7,569 bases of DNA from Actinomycetota bacterium (GTDB taxonomy: Bacteria > Actinomycetota > Acidimicrobiia > IMCC26256). The stretch spans positions 1 through 7,569 of the forward strand of contig WLHA01000046.1 of NCBI GenBank assembly GCA_009702955.1, read 5' to 3'. Below are positions 1 through 5,411 of the stretch, in pieces. A model generated the notes under the pieces. That model saw only the letters and a program-made list of their open reading frames with translations. It was not told where the DNA came from and ran no database searches. The position numbers and the translations under genes are program-made. Each line of letters begins with the position of its first letter. The stretch's first letter is position 1.

Positions 1-6
1 GAGAAG

Positions 7-1137
7 TTGGTCGACGAGCAGAGGATCGAGCAGGCGATGGGCCTAGCCATTGCCGCCGCCTCGCGTGCTCGCCGTCTCTCACCGCCAAACCCATGGGTCG
101 GAGCAGTTGTGCTCAGCGCCTCTGGTGAAGTCGTTGGTACCGGCTCTACGCAAGCGCCCGGCGGATCACACGCAGAGGTTGCTGCATTACTTGAGGCCGG
201 GGAGTTGGCACGCGATGGAGTGCTCGTTGTAACGCTCGAGCCGTGTAATCACCAAGGGCGCACTCCTGCCTGCACAGAGCAGATAATTGATGCTGGTATA
301 TCGCGCGTCGTTGTAGCCATTGAGGACCCTGACCCGCTGGTGGCTGGCTCTGGCATAGAGCGCCTTCGTTCTGCAGGTCTTCAGGTTTCGCTCGGCACTC
401 GCGCTGCTGAGGTGCGAGATCAACTTGCTCCATACCTTCGTCAACGGGTGACAGGTCGAGCGTTCTGTGTTGTGAAGACTGCGATGAGCCTTGATGCTCG
501 CAGCGTCGCGCGAGACGGAACGAGCCAGTGGATTACGGGGCCAGAGGCGCGAGCTGATGCTCATAATGTCCGCGCAGATTCTCAAGCGGTGATCATTGGA
601 GCGGGGACTGCACTCGCCGACTCTCCGAGCCTTAACGCTAGAGACGCAACCCCGCCTGCAACGAGACAACCCGCTCGGGTTCTGCTCGATGCAAGAGGTC
701 GAGTACCTGCAACAGGGCCGCTCTTTGACCAAAGCATCGCTGCCACCGTTGTCTTTACAACTGACTCTGCAGATCCCGGAGCTATTAAGGCTTGGCGTGA
801 GGCCGGTGCAGTTGTTGAGTTTGTCGAGACTCAAGGATCTGGCGTGCACCTAGAGCAGGTACTCCAAGTGCTCTCTGAAAAGTACGGAGTTCTGCAGGCG
901 ATGGTGGAGGGTGGAGCGGCGATGCATGCAGCCTTCATCGAAGCATCGCTAGTAGATCGCCTAGTTGCTTATGTAGCACCAACTTTTCTCGGCAGGGATG
1001 GTCGCCTCGCCTTCGATCTAGATGGACCCTCCACGGTGATGGATGCATCAAAGTGGCGAATAACCAACACAATGCTTGTTGGCTCCGATATTCGAATAAC
1101 ACTTGACCCAATAGTTGCCGCTGAGGAGTTGAGCTAG
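7..1137 (+). CDS. ribD: RibD: bifunctional diaminohydroxyphosphoribosylaminopyrimidine deaminase / 5-amino-6-(5-phosphoribosylamino)uracil reductase
   Basis: This riboflavin-pathway enzyme deaminates the pyrimidine made by GTP cyclohydrolase II and then reduces its ribosyl side chain with NADPH. The N-terminal deaminase domain (about residues 1-145) has the zinc site HAE at 55-57, PC at 79-80 and C89 inside PCNHQGRTPAC, which is diagnostic for RibD. The C-terminal reductase domain (about 150-370) shows KTAMSLDAR at 157-165, SQWIT at 173-177, GAGTALADSPSL at 198-209 and VEGGAAMHAAF at 300-310. The length of 376 aa is normal for the fused enzyme. The start is uncertain. The TTG at 7 gives an N-terminus (MVDEQRIEQAM) that lines up with E. 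coli RibD (MQDEYYMARAL), but the frame is open to the window edge and any ribosome binding site lies outside; ATG at 37 is the next in-frame candidate. Its stop codon directly abuts the ribE start. Function is very likely; the start is not settled. Confidence 0.95.
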   Translation: MVDEQRIEQAMGLAIAAASRARRLSPPNPWVGAVVLSASGEVVGTGSTQAPGGSHAEVAALLEAGELARDGVLVVTLEPCNHQGRTPACTEQIIDAGISRVVVAIEDPDPLVAGSGIERLRSAGLQVSLGTRAAEVRDQLAPYLRQRVTGRAFCVVKTAMSLDARSVARDGTSQWITGPEARADAHNVRADSQAVIIGAGTALADSPSLNARDATPPATRQPARVLLDARGRVPATGPLFDQSIAATVVFTTDSADPGAIKAWREAGAVVEFVETQGSGVHLEQVLQVLSEKYGVLQAMVEGGAAMHAAFIEASLVDRLVAYVAPTFLGRDGRLAFDLDGPSTVMDASKWRITNTMLVGSDIRITLDPIVAAEELS

Positions 1138-1803
1138 ATGTTCACAGGGATCGTCGAGGAGCTCGGCACCGTTGCGTCAATAATGAAGCACGATGGCGGA
1201 GCGCGCATCGAGATTGATTGCTCGCGAGTTCTCACTGATGTAAGCCTCGGCGCATCGATCGCTGTAAACGGATGCTGCCTAACGGTGGTTGAGTACACAG
1301 ATGCAAGGTGGGCTGCCGACTGTGTAACAGAGACGCTTGAGCGCACATCTCTCGGTGTCCTAGAGGCAGGTTCGAGAGTCAATCTCGAGCGCCCCGTTCG
1401 TCTTGAGGATCGCCTAGGAGGCCACATCGTGCAGGGGCATGTGGATGGGGTTGGAACCCTCGAGAAGCGAGATGAGCTTGCAGATGGTTCCACACGTATG
1501 CGCTTTACCGTGCCTGCGCAGTTGCTTCGTTACATAGTCGAGAAAGGCTCGATCACTGTTGACGGGATAAGCCTCACTGTTGCGTCCCTTACAGATGAGG
1601 GTTTCGAGATTGCAGTAATTCCACACACGCTAAGCGTCACGAGTCTCGGCTCGAAAGAAGTAGGCGGCGCTGTGAACATTGAGGTAGATGTTCTCGCTAA
1701 GTATGTCGAGCGATTGCTCGGTGTGGACGGCGCGCGTGGCTCAGAGAACACAGATCGTTTAGATAGTGCCGAGAAGAGTTCGCAACAATTAGGAGAAGAG
1801 TGA
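1138..1803 (+). CDS. ribE: Riboflavin synthase, alpha subunit
   Basis: This enzyme catalyses the last step of riboflavin synthesis, the dismutation of two 6,7-dimethyl-8-ribityllumazine molecules into riboflavin and the RibD product, which RibH re-uses. The protein starts with the family hallmark MFTGIVEELG and has two lumazine-binding repeats: IAVNGCCLTV at 41-50 in the first and ITVDGISLTV at 139-148 in the second. Between them lies GGHIVQGHVDG (94-104), carrying a His equivalent to the conserved active-site region of the family. The family core ends near residue 195; the last 25 or so residues are polar, low in conservation signal and probably flexible. The ATG at 1138 follows the ribD TAG with no gap, and GAGGAG at 1123-1128 inside ribD gives a good Shine-Dalgarno with 9-nt spacing. 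The gene is also called ribC or ribB in other species. Confidence 0.96.
   Translation: MFTGIVEELGTVASIMKHDGGARIEIDCSRVLTDVSLGASIAVNGCCLTVVEYTDARWAADCVTETLERTSLGVLEAGSRVNLERPVRLEDRLGGHIVQGHVDGVGTLEKRDELADGSTRMRFTVPAQLLRYIVEKGSITVDGISLTVASLTDEGFEIAVIPHTLSVTSLGSKEVGGAVNIEVDVLAKYVERLLGVDGARGSENTDRLDSAEKSSQQLGEE
1791..1796 (+). promoter_or_regulatory. Shine-Dalgarno for ribBA, within the end of ribE
   Basis: AGGAGA lies inside the last codons of ribE. Its AGGAG core is 7 nt from the ATG at 1803 and only 4 nt from the in-frame GTG at 1800, so the ATG, which shares one base with the ribE TGA in a TGATG junction, is the more likely start. Confidence 0.75.
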
Positions 1804-3023
1804 TGTCGTTTTCACACATTGAGGCTGCAATCGCAGCAGTCGCACGCGGTGAGATAGTCGTAGTTGTAGATGACGAGGATCGCGAGAACGAGGGCGATCT
1901 CATCATGGCTGCCGAGAAGATCACGGCAGAGGCAATGGGATTCATGGTTCGCCACACCAGCGGCGTGATCTGTATGCCGATGCTTGGTGAGCGCCTAGAT
2001 GCTCTGCAGATTCCTCTCATGGTGATCGATAACACCGAGGCACAACGCACAGCGTTTACGGTCTCAGTAGATGCAGCCGAGGGGGTCTCAACGGGCATCT
2101 CAGCCGCAGATCGCGCTCAGACAGTGCGCACGCTGGTCAATCCTCTTGCGAGGCCAAACGACGTAGTTCGACCAGGACATATCTTTCCGCTGCGGTATCG
2201 CGAGGGAGGAGTGCTGAAACGCGCAGGCCACACAGAGGCAGGGGTAGACCTTGCCCGCCTCGCAGGCCTTGAGCCCGCCGGTGTGCTTGCCGAGGTCGTT
2301 AATGACGATGGAACAATGGCGCGCATGCCACAACTTGAGAAGTTTGCAGCCGAGCACTCGCTGCACCTCATAACCATCGCTGATCTAATTCGGTATCGCC
2401 GACACTCAGAGAAGCTCGTTAGGCGTGTCTCAGAGGCACGAATCCCAACAAAACATGGCGATTTCACTGCCTATGTATTTGAGAGCCTGCTTGACGGCAC
2501 GGAGCATGTTGCGTTCGTTAAGGGAGATATATCTAAAGCAGAGAGCACGCTCGTGAGGGTGCACTCTGAGTGCCTCACGGGTGACATCTTTGGATCTATG
2601 CGCTGCGATTGTGGAGTGCAGCTAGATAATGCACTCGAGCGCATCGCTGCAGAGGGTGCTGGTGTACTCGTGTACCTACGCGGGCATGAAGGGCGAGGGA
2701 TCGGGCTTGGCCACAAACTTCGTGCGTACACACTTCAGGACCAAGGGCGCGACACGGTTGAGGCAAACGTTGAGTTGGGCCTGCCGATCGACTCACGAGA
2801 GTACGGAATCGGCTCGCAGATTCTTGTCGACCTCGGTGTTACCAAGATGCGTGTCATGACTAACAATCCATCTAAGTACGGAGGCCTCGAGGGCTATGGC
2901 CTCGAGATTGTGGAGCGCGTGCCACTAGAGGTAACGCCCACTCCCGAGAACATCGCATACCTGCGCGCCAAGCAGGAGAAGATGGGGCACATTCTTGACC
3001 TCGATCAGAGTGGCGACAAGTAG
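1803..3023 (+). CDS. ribBA: RibBA: 3,4-dihydroxy-2-butanone 4-phosphate synthase / GTP cyclohydrolase II
   Basis: This bifunctional enzyme feeds both branches of riboflavin synthesis. The N-terminal domain (about residues 1-200) converts ribulose 5-phosphate to dihydroxybutanone phosphate plus formate. It carries the acidic loop DDEDRENEGD at 23-32 and the substrate motif KRAGHTEA at 139-146. The C-terminal domain (about 207-400) opens the GTP imidazole ring. Its zinc cysteines C257, C268 and C270 lie in SECLTGDIFGSMRCDCG, the catalytic segment is YLRGHEGRGIGLGHK at 291-305, and NNPSKYGG is at 354-361. Y309 in KLRAY matches Tyr105 of E. coli RibA, so a normal formate-releasing cyclohydrolase is expected. 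Both active sites look intact, and 406 aa is normal for the fusion. The RGHEG form of the loop, rather than the RQEG of E. coli, is common in RibBA of actinobacteria and plants. Start chosen at ATG 1803 from Shine-Dalgarno spacing; GTG 1800 would add one residue. Confidence 0.96.
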   Translation: MSFSHIEAAIAAVARGEIVVVVDDEDRENEGDLIMAAEKITAEAMGFMVRHTSGVICMPMLGERLDALQIPLMVIDNTEAQRTAFTVSVDAAEGVSTGISAADRAQTVRTLVNPLARPNDVVRPGHIFPLRYREGGVLKRAGHTEAGVDLARLAGLEPAGVLAEVVNDDGTMARMPQLEKFAAEHSLHLITIADLIRYRRHSEKLVRRVSEARIPTKHGDFTAYVFESLLDGTEHVAFVKGDISKAESTLVRVHSECLTGDIFGSMRCDCGVQLDNALERIAAEGAGVLVYLRGHEGRGIGLGHKLRAYTLQDQGRDTVEANVELGLPIDSREYGIGSQILVDLGVTKMRVMTNNPSKYGGLEGYGLEIVERVPLEVTPTPENIAYLRAKQEKMGHILDLDQSGDK

Positions 3024-3506
3024 ATGGGCAGTTACTCATTCCCCGTAGAGCCTCTCGATGCGAGCACTCTGCGTATTGCAGTTGTAGTGAGCCGCTTCAA
3101 CGATGACATCACGGGCGCACTGCTAGATGGAGCTCTATCCACTCTGCGCGAGGCCGGCCTCCCCGAAGAGGCGCTTACCCTCGTATCGGTCCCCGGGGCT
3201 TTCGAGCTCCCGGTAACAGCGAAGGCCTTGGCGTCGCGCGGTGACTGTGATGCGGTCATCTGCCTAGGTGCAGTGATTCGCGGCGATACCCCTCACTTCG
3301 ATTATGTAGCCGGTGAAGCGGCCGCCGGGTTGATGGATGCCTCGCTCTATACCGGGATCCCCATCATCTTCGGGGTGCTTACCGTTGATACCCACAGCCA
3401 GGCAATTGACCGAGTTGGAGGGAGCGAAGGACATAAAGGTGAAGAGGCCGCAGCCACCGCCATCGAGATGGCAAATCTCATAAAGCGGATAACAAACAAG
3501 GCCTAG
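3024..3506 (+). CDS. ribH: 6,7-dimethyl-8-ribityllumazine synthase (beta subunit)
   Basis: This enzyme condenses 5-amino-6-ribitylaminouracil with the dihydroxybutanone phosphate made by RibBA to give lumazine, the substrate of RibE. Family proteins assemble as pentamers or 60-mers. Visible motifs are SRFN at 23-26, with the Phe that stacks on the pyrimidine, VPGAFELP at 56-63, and GAVIRGDTPHFDYV at 82-95, with the catalytic His at 91. FGVLT is at 116-120, and R130 matches the phosphate-contacting Arg of the family. The 133-139 loop reads GSEGHKG where many homologues have GNKG; the Lys is kept. Length 160 aa is normal. The ATG follows the ribBA TAG with no gap, and no good Shine-Dalgarno precedes it, so translation probably depends on coupling to ribBA. 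Confidence 0.95.
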   Translation: MGSYSFPVEPLDASTLRIAVVVSRFNDDITGALLDGALSTLREAGLPEEALTLVSVPGAFELPVTAKALASRGDCDAVICLGAVIRGDTPHFDYVAGEAAAGLMDASLYTGIPIIFGVLTVDTHSQAIDRVGGSEGHKGEEAAATAIEMANLIKRITNKA

Positions 3507-3533
3507 GCGCCTCAACCTGTAAGACTCACCAAC
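3507..3533 (+). other. Short ribH-hisG spacer
   Basis: These 27 bp separate ribH from hisG. A GCCTAGGC palindrome spans the ribH stop (3501-3508), but there is no stem followed by a T-run, so it does not look like a terminator. No purine-rich Shine-Dalgarno is visible before the hisG GTG. Read-through from the rib genes into hisG is the simplest interpretation. Confidence 0.5.
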
Positions 3534-4409
3534 GTGCTTCGACTTGTGCTCCCAAAAGGCTCCCTAGAGAGGGCCACTCTCCAACTCTTTGATGATGCAG
3601 ATCTGACGGTTAGCCGCGGATCAGATGTCGATTATCGCGGAGTCATTGATGACCCTCGAGTAATCGATGTAACAATCCTTAGGCCACAGGAGATTCCAAG
3701 GTACGTCGCCGATGGGCTCTTTGACATCGGCATTACTGGGCGTGATTGGATCGAGGAGACCGGTGCATTGGTGCACCCGCTAACTCAGCTTCACTACTCG
3801 AAGGCAACTGCGCGACCGATACGCATGGTGGTGGCAGTCGCAGGAGACTCAACAGCAAAGAGTGTGAAGGACCTTCCAACTGGCGTGCGAGTTCACACCG
3901 AGTACCCGGAGATCACTCGCAGGTATTTTGCTGATAACGGAATCGATGCAGAGGTAACGCTTTCCTATGGCGCAACCGAGGCAAAGATTCCAGAGATTGC
4001 CGATTGCGTTGTCGAGATTACTGAGACGGGTCGCGCGCTTCGCGCCGCCGGGCTTCACGTGCTCGACACAATCCTTGTCTCTCACACAGAGCTGATAGCG
4101 AATAGAGACTCCTACGCCGACCCTGCAAAGCGCAAGGCGATGGAGCAGCTACAAATACTGCTATCCGGTGCGCTCGAGGCGCGTGGCAGGGTTCTTGTGA
4201 AGATGAACGTGGAGGAGGCAAACCTCGCTTCGGTAATAGGGCTGCTTCCTGCGCTTCGTTCGCCAACAGTCTCAAAACTCTATGGAGAAGAGGGTTTTGC
4301 TATTGAGACAGTTGTTGCTAAATCAGAGATAAACACTTTGATTCCTGCTCTAAGCGAACTAGGTGCAACCGGAATCATTGAGCTGCCTATCTCCAAGATC
4401 GTCCCGTAA
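3534..4409 (+). CDS. hisG: ATP phosphoribosyltransferase, long form (HisG-L)
   Basis: This enzyme performs the first committed step of histidine synthesis, joining ATP and PRPP to give phosphoribosyl-ATP. The N-terminus MLRLVLPKGSLE is canonical for HisG and fixes the GTG start at 3534. The periplasmic-binding-protein-like catalytic part (about residues 1-215) includes FDIGITGRDW at 63-72 and the PRPP-loop segment DCVVEITETGRALRAAGL at 157-174. The C-terminal part (about 216-291), with LVKMNVEEANL and ELGATGIIELPISKIV, matches the ACT-like regulatory domain of the long form. The enzyme should therefore be inhibited by histidine and should not need HisZ. Length 291 aa is normal. In many actinobacteria hisE sits between ribH and hisG; here there is no room for it. 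The upstream Shine-Dalgarno is absent or very weak. Confidence 0.95.
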   Translation: MLRLVLPKGSLERATLQLFDDADLTVSRGSDVDYRGVIDDPRVIDVTILRPQEIPRYVADGLFDIGITGRDWIEETGALVHPLTQLHYSKATARPIRMVVAVAGDSTAKSVKDLPTGVRVHTEYPEITRRYFADNGIDAEVTLSYGATEAKIPEIADCVVEITETGRALRAAGLHVLDTILVSHTELIANRDSYADPAKRKAMEQLQILLSGALEARGRVLVKMNVEEANLASVIGLLPALRSPTVSKLYGEEGFAIETVVAKSEINTLIPALSELGATGIIELPISKIVP

Positions 4410-4426
4410 ATAGAGTCTGCTCCGAG

Positions 4427-4732
4427 ATGCCGTCTGCGATGAAACCTGAGTTGAACGATTCATCGAATTCGCCGAATGCAGTATTTCACCCCATGCCGCG
4501 GCGTCGCGCTGGGGAAGTAGTGGAGTTTGATGAGGGGCGCGGGCTCGGGGCAATAAGAGTTGAGGCAGGCTCCGATGATGAAGCGGAACCAGAGCACTAC
4601 CTGTTTCACTCGACGCGTATTGCAGATGGAACGCGCAGCATTTCTGTAGGTGCGCGTGTTGAGTTCAGCATTATCGCCGGCCCGGAGGGTCGGTGGGAGG
4701 CCAACGCTATTACTGCGATTGAGCAGGCTTAG
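4427..4732 (+). CDS. Small cold-shock-domain-like protein
   Basis: The protein has 101 aa. Residues 28-98 resemble a cold-shock domain, a five-stranded OB fold that usually binds single-stranded RNA or DNA. The match rests on GEVVEFDEGRGLGAI (29-43), on YLFHSTRIADGTR (58-70) in the place of the RNP2 strand, and on the VGARVEF and GRWEANAITAI segments. The RNP1 position reads GLGAI instead of the usual aromatic GFGFI or GYGFI, so nucleic-acid stacking may be weaker than in CspA. An acidic insert (GSDDEAEPEH, 48-57) separates the two motifs. The first 25 or so residues are polar and probably disordered. The start is uncertain: ATG 4427 gives the full frame, while ATG 4439 and ATG 4493 are alternatives and none has a clear Shine-Dalgarno. 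It follows hisG by 17 bp and is probably co-transcribed. The fold is fairly likely; the role is unknown. Confidence 0.75.
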   Translation: MPSAMKPELNDSSNSPNAVFHPMPRRRAGEVVEFDEGRGLGAIRVEAGSDDEAEPEHYLFHSTRIADGTRSISVGARVEFSIIAGPEGRWEANAITAIEQA

Positions 4733-5166
4733 CTGTTCTCTGCATCGGCGGCGCTCTGTGCCTCTACCTCGCCGGCGATCTGCACGAATGCAACACGCAC
4801 TTGAGCGAGTGCCTCACGCAGTGGAACCGAGGCTGCTCCGAGTCGATCTCCGAGTGCCTCGACGATCCCGCCTAGGGCATCAATCGCCAACTCGGCCTGC
4901 GAGATCGCTACATGTCCGCGCTCTGAGGCCGTCGAGAGGTGAACGAGGGCCAACTCGTGGATCTGGGCAGCGTGCTGCGCTAGGAAGGCCACTACCGGGG
5001 TAGCGACGACCTCGGCGAGCATCTCTCGCATCTCGGCCATCTCGGCCTCGGTCATAGGCTCCTCATCGAATCCCCCAGGCGCGGCACTCGACTCGAGGCC
5101 ATTTTGGGTAGGGGAGTCCGACTCGGGCTCAGGTGTGTGTTCTCCAGCAGGGGTCCAGATGCTCAT
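4729..5166 (-). CDS. DUF1844-like protein of unknown function
   Basis: Translated from ATG at 5166, the product has 145 aa. Residues 1-37 are Pro, Glu and Ser rich and probably disordered. Residues 38-56 are a charged helix (TEAEMAEMREMLAEV). Residues 57-135 are predicted helical with the pattern LALVHLSTA, ISQAELAIDALGGIVEALGDRL and PLREALAQVRVAFVQIAGEV. This resembles the DUF1844 family of small helical bacterial proteins often found beside infC in actinobacteria; the assignment is from memory of the pattern, not a search. No signal peptide or membrane segment is apparent. The frame continues upstream to a GTG at 5265, which would give 178 aa, but those extra 33 residues show no family resemblance and lie in the infC leader, so the ATG is preferred. 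Neither start has a convincing Shine-Dalgarno. The gene is divergent from infC and convergent with the cold-shock-like gene, whose stop it overlaps by 4 bp. Confidence 0.75.
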   Translation of the reverse strand: MSIWTPAGEHTPEPESDSPTQNGLESSAAPGGFDEEPMTEAEMAEMREMLAEVVATPVVAFLAQHAAQIHELALVHLSTASERGHVAISQAELAIDALGGIVEALGDRLGAASVPLREALAQVRVAFVQIAGEVEAQSAADAENS

Positions 5167-5321
5167 GGTCGTGTAGTGTTTCAGGCTTACAACCGATATG
5201 GGAAGTGGAAGGCCAAATTTCTTTTGGGGCGCCCTAGGGCTCTCAACGAGATTTAGCTCTCCCACCTGACCGAGATAGGGGAGATCTCTCCTCTAAGACT
5301 CGAGCTCAGGTAGTTCACGAA

Positions 5322-5340
5322 CGGCCGTACCCAACGGCCG
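5322..5340 (+). repeat. Leader hairpin A
   Basis: CGGCCGT (5322-5328) pairs perfectly with ACGGCCG (5334-5340) around a 5-nt loop, ACCCA. The stem is 7 bp and nearly all GC. Its right arm shares 5337-5340 with hairpin B, so A and the full form of B are mutually exclusive. Confidence 0.6.
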
Positions 5341-5373
5341 AGCGGCGGATGCTTCTCTGTGTCCGCCGCCGGC
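5337..5373 (+). repeat. Leader hairpin B
   Basis: Bases 5342-5349 (GCGGCGGA) pair perfectly with 5362-5369 (TCCGCCGC). The stem extends past a single bulged A (5341) by four more pairs, 5337-5340 with 5370-5373, for 12 bp in all around a 12-nt loop. No T-run follows, so it is not a classic terminator. It ends 26 nt before the infC Shine-Dalgarno. The ATG at 5349-5351, the longest possible infC start, begins at the last base of the stem, which argues against its use. Confidence 0.7.
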
Positions 5374-5399
5374 GCGTCCGGGGGCGTTCACTACTCACA

Positions 5400-5407
5400 G
5401 AGGTGAT
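5400..5407 (+). promoter_or_regulatory. Shine-Dalgarno of infC, deciding an ATC start
   Basis: GAGGTGAT is an 8-base match to the complement of the conserved 16S rRNA 3' end (GGAGGTGATCC). Its GAGG core ends 8 nt before the in-frame ATC at 5412. The GTG at 5403 and ATG at 5406 lie inside the match itself and cannot be the start that it serves. Confidence 0.75.
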
Positions 5408-5411
5408 GCTC

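Larger units (their letters stand above)
5167..5411. promoter_or_regulatory. Divergent intergenic region and infC leader
   Basis: These 245 bp lie between the preferred starts of the DUF1844-like gene and infC and must hold the promoters of both. I could not identify a convincing -35/-10 pair on either strand. The region contains an exact palindrome GCCCTAGGGC (5231-5240), an imperfect palindrome AGGGGAGATCTCTCCT (5277-5292), two overlapping GC-rich hairpins (5322-5373) and the infC Shine-Dalgarno at its right end. The long leader and its structures suggest post-transcriptional control of infC, as known for this operon in other bacteria, but no match to a named leader family was recognised. 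Confidence 0.6.

Noticed and set aside
1..6. FMN riboswitch or promoter before ribD
   Set aside because: Only six bases precede the first possible start, so nothing upstream can be seen.
187..849. 220-aa open frame on the - strand inside ribD
   Set aside because: It lies wholly antisense to a clearly functional ribD, shows no family motif, and is a shadow of its codon pattern.
3498..3511. GC-rich palindrome at the ribH stop as a terminator
   Set aside because: The stem is short, there is no loop of usable size and no T-run follows.
4650..5003. 117-aa arginine-rich frame on the + strand over the convergent junction
   Set aside because: It overlaps the end of the cold-shock-like gene and runs antisense to the DUF1844-like gene; its Arg, Ser and Leu bias is that of a shadow frame and it has no ribosome binding site.
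5167..5265. Extension of the DUF1844-like protein to GTG 5265
   Set aside because: The extra 33 residues show no resemblance to the family and would occupy most of the divergent promoter region.
5349..5411. N-terminal extension of IF3 from ATG 5349
   Set aside because: The ATG begins at the end of a 12-bp hairpin stem, has no Shine-Dalgarno, and the added residues are not IF3-like; the ATC at 5412 explains the ribosome binding site better.
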